Assembly (NCBI GenBank): GCA_947498765.1
Contig: CANMLG010000023.1
Coordinates: 1 to 64,000 of the forward strand
DNA from: an uncultured Aquimarina sp.
GTDB lineage: Bacteria > Bacteroidota > Bacteroidia > Flavobacteriales > Flavobacteriaceae
Direction: 5' to 3'
Length of the DNA: 64,000 nucleotides
Part shown: piece by piece, positions 1 to 9,627 of the stretch
Numbering within the stretch: position 1 is the first letter of the stretch
Layout of the letters: each line of letters opens with the position of its first letter
Notes under the pieces: generated by a model
Told to the model about the DNA's origin: nothing
Database searches by the model: none
What the model saw: only the letters and a program-made list of their open reading frames with translations
Position numbers and translations under genes: made by a program

Positions 1-100
1 CCACTATGCAATTGAGGCTTATTTGCTGCAGCACAAAAGTTAGAAACTTTATGTTACAGTAAAAAATGTCCTATAATTTGGGTTAAAAATAACGTAAAAC

Positions 101-134
101 AAAAAAGTCCCTTCAAAGCAAATTTGAAAGGACC
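101..134 (-). terminator. Rho-independent terminator of the GH16 gene
   Basis: Stem 107-117 pairs with 123-133 (11 positions, one mismatch) around a short loop. Read on the minus strand the stem is followed by a run of T (TTTTTTGTTTT), the classical intrinsic terminator form. It lies about 55 nt downstream of the GH16 stop codon. The first 100 bases of the window show no supportable gene. Confidence 0.75.
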
Positions 135-189
135 GTATTTTATTTTAAAAATTAATAATGAGAACGTCTATAGTTCTCTATAATTATTG

Positions 190-2319
190 TTACTTTTTAA
201 TAAACTTATAAATTGAGTTTTCTTTATTATCTAAAATGATATAATATAAGCCTGTTACTAAATCAGATAAATTTATTTGTGAATCTGTTCCATTTACCAT
301 TTCAACACCTAATAAATTGTAAATTTTCCAAGATTTGAATGCACCTACAATATTCAAAAATTCATAGGTTGGGTTTGGATATACCATTATGTTATTAGTG
401 TTAATTTCAAAATCAGTATTTGATAATGTTGCTCCTTCTTCTCTAATAATAACTTCGGTATTCGCTTCAGCAAAACCAGTTGAACTTTCATCTACCTGCA
501 TAAATATTAACAATAACAACTTATGCCCTACAGGTAAATTCTCTGTAGTTGGTATTTTTTCTGTAAATATGATTCCATTATCAGCTCCTGTCGTAAAATT
601 TGTTGGTATGGTATAATCAACAGTAACAGTATTAGTATTCACTGCGGTATCTGGCACAACTTCTTCAAAGGCACTTGTCGCCACTACAGCACCAGCCGCA
701 TCTACTTGTCTCACCTGAACAGCTACATAGGTTAAGTCTTCTTCAACACCTCCTGCCAAGCCTGATGCATAGGTAACATCTAAAGAAATTTCGCTTGCCA
801 AGGCAACTTCTGGCAATGCTCCACCAGAGGGTATAAAGGAATCTCTATTATTAAAACTAATTGCTCGTGTTCTTCCTTTTTTAATTACGATAGTATCATC
901 GGCATTTGCAAAAGCATCGTCATTGTTTACCGACATAAACATTAATAAAACTAATTCATGTCCATCAGGTAAATTTTCTGTAGTTGGAATATTAGTTCCG
1001 TTTGGAAAAGTTGTTGGTACTGCATAATTATAGGTAATACGTCCTTGATTTGCTCCTTCTGTAGGGATTGCAGTTTGGAATTCACTTGTATTTACCTCTT
1101 CTCCATTTTCGTCCAGTTGCCTTATTTGAACAGCAACATAAGTTAAGTCTTCTTCAACTGCACCTGTTAATCCCGTTGCATAAGTAATATTTAATGGCAC
1201 TACAGCACCTAAACTAAACGCTGGCTCGCTTTCTCCTACAGGAATAAAAGTATCCCTATTATCAAAACTTATAGCACGTATTCTATCACTTGTACCTGTA
1301 CCGTCACTTACTGGTTTATAAGTTCGTACCCATTCTACTTCCATTAAATTTTTAATCCTATCCTCTAAATCCGCTCTAGGTGAAATTGGTCTGGCATGAT
1401 GGCTCTCAATATCCATAATCATAAACACATCTCTAAATACCTGATTTTGAAATATGCCTTTGTCTATTGGTGGATTACCATCATTTGGAATGGGACTTTG
1501 CAATATTGCAGATTCGTAACTACCATCTAATAAAGAAGCTAAACGCCCTTCAACAAAATGATTTCCATTTTTTGCAGGCTCTCCATCAATAAAAAAGCTA
1601 ATCTCATTTGGACTTTTCCAATACACACCAAATCTATGAAAATCATCGCGCCAAAAACCCGTATTGCTTGTTTGATAATTTGGTATATCTCTGTTTGTTT
1701 GAAAAAATGCTTGATAAGTATTATCTACATTTATTGGTCCATTTGGACCTTGTCTGTTAAAAATATGAAAGTTAGTAGACATCTGTTGACTAAAAAAATC
1801 ATCTGCTGAACCACCATATACTTCTAATACATCAATTTCATTAAAACCACCTTCATCAAGCATCCAAAAATTAGAAGAGTTTTCAACATTTGCTACTTTT
1901 ATATTTGCCTCCATAAAAATAGGAAACTTTACTTTTGTTTTTGAAGATACTACTCCACAGTTTACTCCTGTAACATTTCCGCTTCCATCTAATGTACGTG
2001 GTGTTGCTCTAATTTCTAATCGATCAGTAGCTGCATTAATTGCTGAATTTTCTGTAGTCCAATAAGTCTCCCCAGGGCCTTTAAAATCTCGATCTGGATT
2101 ATATACATCATCCCATTTAGAAGTAAATAATGGACTTTGTTTCCCAAGACCATCAGCATAATTAAAATCATCTGAAAAATCATCTTGTAACTTCCATTCA
2201 AAGCCTGGATCTGGCGCTACAGGAACTGCTATTCCTTCAAATTCATAAATCCGTTGCGCATTTGTTGTAAAGGCAAATAAAGATGCTATTGCAGTTAATT
2301 GAAATACTCTTTTTTTCAT
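190..2319 (-). CDS. Secreted GH16 glycoside hydrolase (agarase/porphyranase-like) with two tandem accessory modules and a T9SS sorting domain
   Basis: Predicted extracellular endo-hydrolase of a galactan such as agar or porphyran. A signal peptide occupies residues 1-21, ending TTNAQ. The GH16 catalytic domain spans about 38-336 and carries the beta-bulge signature EIDVLE, giving nucleophile E161, D163 and acid/base E166. Two homologous modules follow at about 347-481 and 484-627, each opening RxRAISFxNRDxFIP and containing EEDLTYVAVQ; I do not recognise their family. The last 65 residues (VYPNPT onward, ending YKFIKK) are a type A type IX secretion sorting domain, so the enzyme is probably exported by T9SS and released or surface-anchored. 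The gene is monocistronic: a terminator follows it and a palindromic promoter region lies upstream. GH16 is certain from the motif. Agar versus porphyran versus laminarin specificity cannot be settled here; the ExDxxE form and length favour the agarase/porphyranase side. Confidence 0.9.
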   Translation of the reverse strand: MKKRVFQLTAIASLFAFTTNAQRIYEFEGIAVPVAPDPGFEWKLQDDFSDDFNYADGLGKQSPLFTSKWDDVYNPDRDFKGPGETYWTTENSAINAATDRLEIRATPRTLDGSGNVTGVNCGVVSSKTKVKFPIFMEANIKVANVENSSNFWMLDEGGFNEIDVLEVYGGSADDFFSQQMSTNFHIFNRQGPNGPINVDNTYQAFFQTNRDIPNYQTSNTGFWRDDFHRFGVYWKSPNEISFFIDGEPAKNGNHFVEGRLASLLDGSYESAILQSPIPNDGNPPIDKGIFQNQVFRDVFMIMDIESHHARPISPRADLEDRIKNLMEVEWVRTYKPVSDGTGTSDRIRAISFDNRDTFIPVGESEPAFSLGAVVPLNITYATGLTGAVEEDLTYVAVQIRQLDENGEEVNTSEFQTAIPTEGANQGRITYNYAVPTTFPNGTNIPTTENLPDGHELVLLMFMSVNNDDAFANADDTIVIKKGRTRAISFNNRDSFIPSGGALPEVALASEISLDVTYASGLAGGVEEDLTYVAVQVRQVDAAGAVVATSAFEEVVPDTAVNTNTVTVDYTIPTNFTTGADNGIIFTEKIPTTENLPVGHKLLLLIFMQVDESSTGFAEANTEVIIREEGATLSNTDFEINTNNIMVYPNPTYEFLNIVGAFKSWKIYNLLGVEMVNGTDSQINLSDLVTGLYYIILDNKENSIYKFIKK

Positions 2320-2412
2320 AAATTAGGTTTAATTAAAAAACAAATAGTATTGTAAATACTACATTGATATTTGTAATCTAAAACTAAAATATAAAACTGA
2401 TTCAAAATTTTG

Positions 2413-2447
2413 CAAAAGTAGTTTTCTTACATAAAAACATGTTTTTA
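2413..2447 (-). promoter_or_regulatory. Candidate promoter and operator of the GH16 gene
   Basis: On the minus strand 2420-2413 reads TACTTTTG, matching the Bacteroidota -7 element TAnnTTTG. A perfect 16-bp palindrome, TAAAAACATGTTTTTA, sits at 2432-2447, starting 11 bp upstream of it, where a repressor or activator would touch the core promoter. The predicted leader to the ATG at 2319 would be about 90 nt. No clear -33 TTTG was seen. Confidence 0.35.
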
Positions 2448-2481
2448 GACATATGTACCTAGGTGCATTTCAAAAATTAAA

Positions 2482-3261
2482 CTACTGTTCTTTTATAAAT
2501 CCAATAGCATTTTTATTGAAAACATCGTGGCGTTCAACATTTACCACATGCCCGCAGTTAGGTATAATAAATAATTGTGCTCGCTTATGAATATTTACGA
2601 TTTTTCTGATAATCGGCAAAAAAAGGTAATCCTCTTCTCCCATTATGTATAGCGTAGGAATATTAACATCTTTAGCCCTAAAAAACCGTAATAATGGATT
2701 AATTTCTGCTGTAAGTTTAAACCACTTTATAAATTCTTTTTGATATAATTTTTTTGCTTCGCGCACAAAAAGCAATCGTGATTTTTTATGGTTTTTACGC
2801 GGCATTATTATAAATGCAAACAATTGATATAGGTATATATAAGGAACAATTGATTTAAACCAAACTCCTAATCGCATTAGTACTTGCGATCGGAAATTCA
2901 TTTTCATTATAGCGCCTCCCATAATCATACTTTTCACCTTTTCGGGTGACTTTTCTGCTAAATTCCGTATTAAAATGGTACCCAATGAAATTCCGATAAA
3001 ATGCGATTTTTGTATTTTGAGGTAATCAATTACCTCAAAAATATCATCAGTTATTGCATCAAAAGTATATGTTGAAGCGTCAACTGTTAAAGTTGTAGAC
3101 TTACTTTCGCCATGTCCGCGCAAATCTAATACCAATACATTAAAATGTTTTGAAAAAGAACGTAGCTGCTTAAACCAAATATTTGAACTTCCTCCTGCGC
3201 CATGAACAAAAGTAACCCACTCTGTAGTTGTCGGATGTAAATATGTAGTATGGTGTAACAA
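2482..3261 (-). CDS. Alpha/beta hydrolase
   Basis: Cytosolic alpha/beta-hydrolase-fold esterase/lipase-like enzyme of 259 residues, the usual family length. The oxyanion HG motif is at 20-21, the nucleophile elbow GISLG gives S92, the acid is probably D211 (MGEED) and the general base H238 (NCGHVV). A DLRGHGES stretch at about 46-53 is also typical. There is no signal peptide. It lies convergent to nothing and divergent from recJ, with 222 bp between the two starts. The substrate cannot be read from sequence; homologues include esterases, acyl hydrolases and C-C hydrolases of ring cleavage products. No pathway neighbours narrow this down. Confidence 0.85.
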   Translation of the reverse strand: MLHHTTYLHPTTTEWVTFVHGAGGSSNIWFKQLRSFSKHFNVLVLDLRGHGESKSTTLTVDASTYTFDAITDDIFEVIDYLKIQKSHFIGISLGTILIRNLAEKSPEKVKSMIMGGAIMKMNFRSQVLMRLGVWFKSIVPYIYLYQLFAFIIMPRKNHKKSRLLFVREAKKLYQKEFIKWFKLTAEINPLLRFFRAKDVNIPTLYIMGEEDYLFLPIIRKIVNIHKRAQLFIIPNCGHVVNVERHDVFNKNAIGFIKEQ

Positions 3262-3483
3262 TAGATTTTTTTAACAAATATAACTTAACTTTTAAATTTT
3301 GCCCTTAATAACAAAATCAGATTTAACTTCACAGCAAATTAAGTATACTTTCAAAAATAGCTTATTTAACTTAAAATATCAATAACTTTAATTTTACACA
3401 CCACTAAAAAAACTAACTTCGTATTCTTATTTTTTTAACCTACCTAATGTAGGTCAACTATTTTAAAAAAAACAAATTTTATT

Positions 3484-5181
3484 ATGCGTTGGTCCCTAAA
3501 GCCTAAACCTAGTTCAAAAAATGTTTCTACTTTACAGCAAGCTTTAGGTGTAAGTTCTAGTATAGCTGAATTACTTGTACAACGACACATAAAAAATTAC
3601 GAAGAAGCTAAAGATTTTTTTAGACCTCAACTAACTCAATTACACGATCCTTTTTTAATGAAGGATATGAATTTGGCTGTCGCCAGAATTAAAACTGCCA
3701 TTGCCAATAATGAACGTATTATGGTATATGGTGATTATGACGTTGATGGCACCACTAGTGTTGCTTTAATGTCATCTTACTTGATTACTTTACACCCTCA
3801 TATAACCACTTATATTCCGGACAGGTATGCAGAAGGCTATGGCATATCTTATAAGGGAATTGACTTTGCCGATGATAATGAAATTAGTCTAATTATTGCT
3901 TTGGATTGTGGTATTAAAGCCATTGAAAAGGTAGCTTATGCCAAAGACAAAGGAGTTGATTTTATTATTTGTGACCACCATAGACCTGGTGATCAAATAC
4001 CTAATGCCATTGCCGTTTTAGATCCAAAACGTACCGATTGTAACTACCCTTACAAAGAGCTTTGTGGCTGTGGTGTTGGCTTTAAACTTATACAAGCTTA
4101 CCATAGCACATTACAAGCCGATTTTAAGGATATTATTCCTTATTTAGATCTTGTTGCTACTGCTATAGGTGCAGATATTGTTCCCATTACTGGAGAAAAT
4201 AGAATATTGGCTTTTTATGGGCTACAAGTTATAAACAAACAACCTAGACCAGGCTTTAAAGCATTAATTGCACAAACTAAAAAACAAGAACTCAGTATTA
4301 CCGATGTTGTATTTATGATTGCTCCTCGTATTAATGCTGCAGGCAGAATGAAACATGGCCTACATGCTGTTGAATTACTTACCGAAAAAGATTATGACAC
4401 TGCTGTAAATTATGCAAAGGCTATTGAAAGTTACAATACTGATCGAAAAGAAGCCGATAAAAGAATTACTAAAGAAGCGCTCACTCAAATAGAAAAAAAC
4501 AACGAAACCGAACAATTTTCAACCGTAGTATATCACCCCGAATGGCATAAAGGAGTTATAGGGATTGTAGCCTCTCGCCTAACCGAAACGTATTACCGTC
4601 CCACCTTAGTTTTTACTAAAAGTGGTAATAAATTAGCTGCTTCGGCCCGTTCGGTAATTGGTTATGATGTATACAATGCATTAGAGGCTAGCTCGGAGTT
4701 TATTGAACAATTTGGAGGGCATAAATATGCAGCAGGCTTGACCTTAACTGAAGAAAATTATCCCAAATTCAAATCTAAATTTGAACAAGTAGTTAAAACA
4801 CAAATTGATCCTAAATTACTCTCGCCAGAAATAGAAATAGATCAAACCTTAGGTTTTCATCAAATTGATGCTAAATTTTATCGTATACTAAATCAATTTG
4901 CTCCTTTTGGACCAATGAATCGTGCCCCTGTTTTTATGACAAAAAATGTTGTTGATACTGGCTATGCCAAAACTGTTGGCGCCGATGATAAACATTTAAA
5001 ATGTCATTTTAAGTGCCCTCAAAGCGGTATTAAATTTGCGGGTATTGGTTTTAATTTAGGTCATAAATTAGTCTTACTTCAAAACCAAGCTTTAGTAAAC
5101 ATAGTATATAATTTAGATGAAAATGAATGGAACGGAACTATAAGTCTTCAACTTCGTATTAAAGATATTAAAGAAAGTTAA
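3484..5181 (+). CDS. recJ: Single-stranded-DNA-specific exonuclease RecJ
   Basis: 5'-3' single-strand exonuclease of recombination and mismatch repair, cytoplasmic. At 565 residues it has the normal RecJ length. The DHH phosphoesterase metal motifs are clear: YGDYDVDGT (D84, D86, D88), DCG at 141-143 and DHH at 164-166. The DHHA1 domain follows at about 340-450, with a GGHKYAAG motif, and then the C-terminal OB-like domain. The start MRWSLKP matches where flavobacterial homologues begin. The gene stands alone, between a divergent hydrolase and a convergent membrane gene. Plus-strand coding here is C-rich relative to G, unlike plus-strand genes right of 50 kb. Confidence 0.95.
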   Translation: MRWSLKPKPSSKNVSTLQQALGVSSSIAELLVQRHIKNYEEAKDFFRPQLTQLHDPFLMKDMNLAVARIKTAIANNERIMVYGDYDVDGTTSVALMSSYLITLHPHITTYIPDRYAEGYGISYKGIDFADDNEISLIIALDCGIKAIEKVAYAKDKGVDFIICDHHRPGDQIPNAIAVLDPKRTDCNYPYKELCGCGVGFKLIQAYHSTLQADFKDIIPYLDLVATAIGADIVPITGENRILAFYGLQVINKQPRPGFKALIAQTKKQELSITDVVFMIAPRINAAGRMKHGLHAVELLTEKDYDTAVNYAKAIESYNTDRKEADKRITKEALTQIEKNNETEQFSTVVYHPEWHKGVIGIVASRLTETYYRPTLVFTKSGNKLAASARSVIGYDVYNALEASSEFIEQFGGHKYAAGLTLTEENYPKFKSKFEQVVKTQIDPKLLSPEIEIDQTLGFHQIDAKFYRILNQFAPFGPMNRAPVFMTKNVVDTGYAKTVGADDKHLKCHFKCPQSGIKFAGIGFNLGHKLVLLQNQALVNIVYNLDENEWNGTISLQLRIKDIKES

Positions 5182-5249
5182 ATTCATTAATAACCTTTTG
5201 ATGGACTGTAATTAAAGTTTTTCAGTCACATCTTCATAATTACGTAAAA

Positions 5250-7493
5250 TTAAAAACTCCATGAATCAATATACATACCATAAAAATAATCCATCTGATA
5301 TTTTAACACATATTCATCGTTTACACCTGTATCACTATTAATTTCATAAGCATAAGGTTTAATATTATGTTTTTTAAATTCTAGGAGCAATTTTTTATTA
5401 CGATTACTTTGATCAATAAATCTTCTTGAAATCGCTATGTTTTTAATCCCCATTTTAGCAAAATCTTCAACATCTTCTTTATCGATCCCATTAATTACCG
5501 ATTCTGAAGGCATAACAGATAAAATTTCAGCTTTTAAACCTAATTTTACTGCATTCATATCAAATAACTCCATTATTAATCTATTCTTAAACTTAAATTG
5601 AGATGCAAACTCTACAGGCTCATTAATTTTATCTGTAACTAAAATAGCATCCTTATGAAGAGAAAACCACTCATTAATTCTAGGCATATCTAAAGGTGTA
5701 TACTTTTCATATATTTCACAACTAATAAATTCATCATATAAAGCAGGCAACTCTCCTTTGAATTTAGTTATTTTAGACCAGTTTTTCCAATCATGAGCAG
5801 CAACAAATTTTCCTTCTTTAGTTTTTATAATATCTAATTCAAATAATCTAAATCCTTTTCTGTAATTTAAATCAAGTGCTTCTTTCGAATTTGTATAAAT
5901 TTTTCCATCAATCCCTCCTCCAGCATGTGCTATAAAACGCAAGGTATCTTTCTTGTAATTTTCGTAATCTTTAGATACTTCTTTTTTTTCAAAAGGTTTA
6001 GCATCAATTCTAAGTAAACCATTTGTATTTATTTCCGTTAATCCCAGTAAATTATCTTTTATGTATTGATTTTTATCCCCTTCAATATAATCCGTTAAAA
6101 ACTTTAAGTTGTGCTCTATTTCTGCTCCATCAAGTATAATTTTTGGTAAATCAATTTGATATAGTTTTTCATTATCACTCTTTTTTAGGTTGTTATTCTT
6201 TGAATTACTAATAACATACAATCCTCTACCTCCTGTATTCTCAAACATTGATGGATCTCCCATTTTCAGATGATCTGGAAAAATATATACAACAGTATTT
6301 TCTAGTAGTTTTTTTTCTTTTAAATAAGAAATAAAATCTCCTATCATATAATCTACAGCTGCAACCATAAATTCTAATTCAGAGTTCTTTTTCGAAATAA
6401 TAGATTCCATTCGATCATCATAAATTCCATTAGGAAAATGAGTATCAGTTGTTGAAATAAACATTGCAAATGGTTGATTAGATTTTTTTTGTAAATCAAT
6501 TTCCCTTTTAGCCAATTCAAATAAGTCTTTATCTCTTAAACCATAAAAACTCTCATTCTTCTGTTTCCATACTTTTTTCTTATCGATTATTTTATCAAAC
6601 TTAAATGCGTTTAACATTTGATCTACTCCCGAAAATGATGCATCGCCATTTAAAAAAATGGTATTATAGTTTGCTTTCTTTAATACATGTGATATACTGG
6701 ATATTTCTGTACTATATACCTTATCAAATATAGTATTGGCCTGAACACCAAAAAAAGCTGGAAAACCAGTCAAGCAAGTATATAAAGATCCGCTAGTCCA
6801 ATTACTACCTTCATTTTCTTCTAATTCAGAATAATTCCAACTATTCTTTAGTTTATTTAAATTAGGGGTTAATTCAGAAAATTTTTTAGATAAAAATGAT
6901 TTTTCTAAAGATTCTATAGAAAGAATAACAATATTTTTTCCTGCTTTACTCTCAACCTTATCAGGAGTGGTATAATTAAGAATATTATTTTTACTTAAAA
7001 CACTTTTAAAGCCTTCCCTATAATTAGAAGTATTAAAAACAGTAATTATAGATTTTGTATCATTTACAATACTACTTTTTTGTAAAATAACAGTAAAATT
7101 TACAATTACTATCAGCCATAAAACACTTAATCTTATTGGTCGGTTAATTTTAAATTTACTGTTAATTTTATCCGAAATATTTCCTGAAAAATAAAAAATA
7201 AGGAATAACCCAATAAAAAAAATTAAAATAAAAAAAATGTGTGGAATAAATAACCCTGAAATGCCTGTAACTGCTCCTATATTAAAATGAGTATAAAATT
7301 GATAATCAATAAATGATTGGGTAAAATAAAGAGAAATTAATTGTAACGAAATAAATAAAGCGAACAAAAAAGAAAAAAGAAATCTCACTTTTTTTATTCT
7401 AAATAATGTTACCATTAAAAAAAAAGAACTAATAAACATCAATATGACTATAACATTCTTTTTATCTCCAAATTCATGAATTAATTCTATCAT
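5250..7493 (-). CDS. Membrane LtaS/sulfatase-family phosphotransferase fused to a GDPD domain
   Basis: A 747-residue fusion. The N-terminus has four strong hydrophobic segments (about 12-32, 37-58, 83-103, 121-138), followed by an alkaline-phosphatase-superfamily domain (about 185-475) like LTA synthase or phosphoethanolamine transferases. Its metal and nucleophile pattern is visible: SIES with E194, NWTSG with nucleophile T233, and PDH with D407/H408. The C-terminal domain (about 515-747) is of the glycerophosphodiester phosphodiesterase family: AHAGG (H523), N535, ELD (E552, D554) and AHDW (H567). The usual HR of GDPD is HA here. After the membrane part both domains should face the periplasm. 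Family knowledge suggests one half adds phospho-glycerol or a related group and the other hydrolyses glycerophosphodiesters; a combined role in envelope decoration is inference. The gene is monocistronic, and its base composition is visibly AT-richer than the flanking genes. Confidence 0.8.
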   Translation of the reverse strand: MIELIHEFGDKKNVIVILMFISSFFLMVTLFRIKKVRFLFSFLFALFISLQLISLYFTQSFIDYQFYTHFNIGAVTGISGLFIPHIFFILIFFIGLFLIFYFSGNISDKINSKFKINRPIRLSVLWLIVIVNFTVILQKSSIVNDTKSIITVFNTSNYREGFKSVLSKNNILNYTTPDKVESKAGKNIVILSIESLEKSFLSKKFSELTPNLNKLKNSWNYSELEENEGSNWTSGSLYTCLTGFPAFFGVQANTIFDKVYSTEISSISHVLKKANYNTIFLNGDASFSGVDQMLNAFKFDKIIDKKKVWKQKNESFYGLRDKDLFELAKREIDLQKKSNQPFAMFISTTDTHFPNGIYDDRMESIISKKNSELEFMVAAVDYMIGDFISYLKEKKLLENTVVYIFPDHLKMGDPSMFENTGGRGLYVISNSKNNNLKKSDNEKLYQIDLPKIILDGAEIEHNLKFLTDYIEGDKNQYIKDNLLGLTEINTNGLLRIDAKPFEKKEVSKDYENYKKDTLRFIAHAGGGIDGKIYTNSKEALDLNYRKGFRLFELDIIKTKEGKFVAAHDWKNWSKITKFKGELPALYDEFISCEIYEKYTPLDMPRINEWFSLHKDAILVTDKINEPVEFASQFKFKNRLIMELFDMNAVKLGLKAEILSVMPSESVINGIDKEDVEDFAKMGIKNIAISRRFIDQSNRNKKLLLEFKKHNIKPYAYEINSDTGVNDEYVLKYQMDYFYGMYIDSWSF

Positions 7494-7569
7494 TAAGTTA
7501 TATTATTTCGGGTATTAGTATTCATGACAGCAAAATTTGGTAACCTTAGAGATAACATTTTTTAAAAAT

Positions 7570-9426
7570 CTAAGTAGGTATCATACCATTGGTTTTAGAC
7601 TCTTCTAAATCAATAGGTCTTCCTAAATAAGCTAAAATACTTCCATCTATATAATTATCAAGAATAGTATCTAATGAAGAAATAATATGAATTTCGCCAT
7701 CGGGAACCCGAATAAACAATGGTACAATATATTCATCCTTTTGTGTAATATCCATAATACTATACAAATGTTCTTTGTTAACCAATGGAATTTCAGAAAT
7801 TCCAGGATATCTAGTAGCTACTTCGGATAATTTATTAAAATCATGTGTACTAGAAAATAAACCTTTCTCGGGTAAAGCAACCTCCTTGTTCATTTCTTCT
7901 TCAGTAATCATTCGATAAGTTCCGTTTTCGCCAAATTCTTCTTTGAACTTAACAATTGCTTTTTCATTAATAGCATCATTTCCTGTTAAAGCCATTAAAA
8001 AACCGACATTACTTAATTCAATATTATCAATAAGGTAATCATTAAAAATATTAGCTTCAATAGCATCTAAACCTAAGCCTTTTGCTGTTTCAATATTATC
8101 TTGATTACTATCAACTAATACCAAATAACGTCCATTTTTTTGCAAATACAAAGCTATTAAACGCGATACTTTTGATGCACCAACAATTAAAATTCCTTCA
8201 GATTTTCGTTGAAAAACACCTACTAATTTTGCAAAGACTCGTGCTGTTGTTGCATTTAGCAATACGGTTCCTAATACTATCATAAATACCAAAGGCGTAA
8301 TATATTCGGCTCCAGGCTCACCTGCAGCACTTAAACGTGTACCAAATAATGAAGCAATACCTGCTGCCACAATACCACGAGGTCCCATCCAGCTAATAAA
8401 CAATTTCTCATTTAAACGCAATCCCGATTTTATTGAGCTTATAAAGACTCCAGCTGGTCTAACCAAAAATACTACTACCACAAATAAAATTACCGTTTGC
8501 CAATTGGCAATAAGCAACAAATCATCAATATTAATATTAGCCCCTAAAAGAATAAACAAAATAGAAATCAATAATACGCTAAGGGATTCTTTAAAATAAA
8601 GTAGCTCCTTTAAATTAGGAATATTTGTGTTTCCAAGTACCAAGCCCATAACTACTACAGCTAATAAACCCGATTCATGTGCAAAAGCATCTGATAATAC
8701 AAACACCCCTAATACAGAGGCCAATGTAAATACATTTAACAAGTAATGTGGAATCACTTTTTTCTTAATAGCAAAACCTAATCCATGGGCAAAAGTAAAA
8801 CCGAATGTACCTCCAAAAAGTAAAATTTTTCCAAATTCAACTAAAGCCGTTTGTGTAAATCCCGATTGATTTTCGACACTTATAAACTCAAATACTAAAA
8901 CGGCTACTAAAGCACCAATAGGATCAATAAGTATTCCTTCCCACTTTAAAATGGCTGACAAATCCTTTTTTAAAGGAATATTTCGGAGTATTGGTGTAAT
9001 CACCGTAGGTCCGGTTACAATAATTAATGCCGAAAATAAAAAAGAAATTTCCCAACTTAAACCTATTACATAATGAGCAGCAAACCCGGCTCCAAAAAAA
9101 GTAATAACTACGGCTAATGTAATTAACTTTAAAATTACTGGACCTACATTTAATATTTCGTCTCTTTTTAGAGTTAATCCCCCTTCAAACAGAATTATAC
9201 TAATCGCCAATGACACAAAATAAAATAAACCATCACCAGGAAATAATCCATTTGTTCCATTCCAAATAGGCTCCAATAATTTACTGTGATCTGCTGTATA
9301 AAGTGTAGAAATTGGCCCAAATAAAAGACCAATTAATATTAATGGCAAAATTGCTGGTAGTTTTAATTTCCAACCTACCCATTGTGCTAAAATTCCCAAA
9401 ATTACTATTCCAGCTAGCTCTATCAT
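7570..9426 (-). CDS. CPA1-family Na+(K+)/H+ antiporter with C-terminal RCK/TrkA-N domain
   Basis: Inner-membrane cation/proton antiporter of 618 residues. The first 390 residues contain about twelve hydrophobic segments. They include the SIILFEGGLTL stretch and the TGPTVITPILRN motif, both typical of NhaP/CPA1 transporters. From about residue 408 a Rossmann-like TrkA-N domain begins (ILIVGASKVSR), with an acidic residue after beta-2 (LVDSN) expected to bind the nucleotide ribose. A short tail ends at GMIPT. Such transporters control pH, sodium and potassium, and RCK domains gate them by NAD(H) or nucleotide binding. The ion cannot be assigned. The gene stands alone, 76 bp upstream of the fused phosphotransferase gene on the same strand; no strong terminator was seen between them. 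Confidence 0.88.
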   Translation of the reverse strand: MIELAGIVILGILAQWVGWKLKLPAILPLILIGLLFGPISTLYTADHSKLLEPIWNGTNGLFPGDGLFYFVSLAISIILFEGGLTLKRDEILNVGPVILKLITLAVVITFFGAGFAAHYVIGLSWEISFLFSALIIVTGPTVITPILRNIPLKKDLSAILKWEGILIDPIGALVAVLVFEFISVENQSGFTQTALVEFGKILLFGGTFGFTFAHGLGFAIKKKVIPHYLLNVFTLASVLGVFVLSDAFAHESGLLAVVVMGLVLGNTNIPNLKELLYFKESLSVLLISILFILLGANINIDDLLLIANWQTVILFVVVVFLVRPAGVFISSIKSGLRLNEKLFISWMGPRGIVAAGIASLFGTRLSAAGEPGAEYITPLVFMIVLGTVLLNATTARVFAKLVGVFQRKSEGILIVGASKVSRLIALYLQKNGRYLVLVDSNQDNIETAKGLGLDAIEANIFNDYLIDNIELSNVGFLMALTGNDAINEKAIVKFKEEFGENGTYRMITEEEMNKEVALPEKGLFSSTHDFNKLSEVATRYPGISEIPLVNKEHLYSIMDITQKDEYIVPLFIRVPDGEIHIISSLDTILDNYIDGSILAYLGRPIDLEESKTNGMIPT

Positions 9427-9627
9427 TGATTTTTCGTGTTAAGCATTAAAAATACAAAACCTACCCGAACTTTCAATGTTTAATTAAAGGATTGTAATTT
9501 TTAGCGTTTTTATCTGTATTTTTAATAATTATTGCTTTATCTAACTCCTTTTTCTTAATTAAAGATTAAATTCATGTAAAAAAACTTAAAACTGTTAATC
9601 TTAATCTAATCCTACTACAAATCATTT

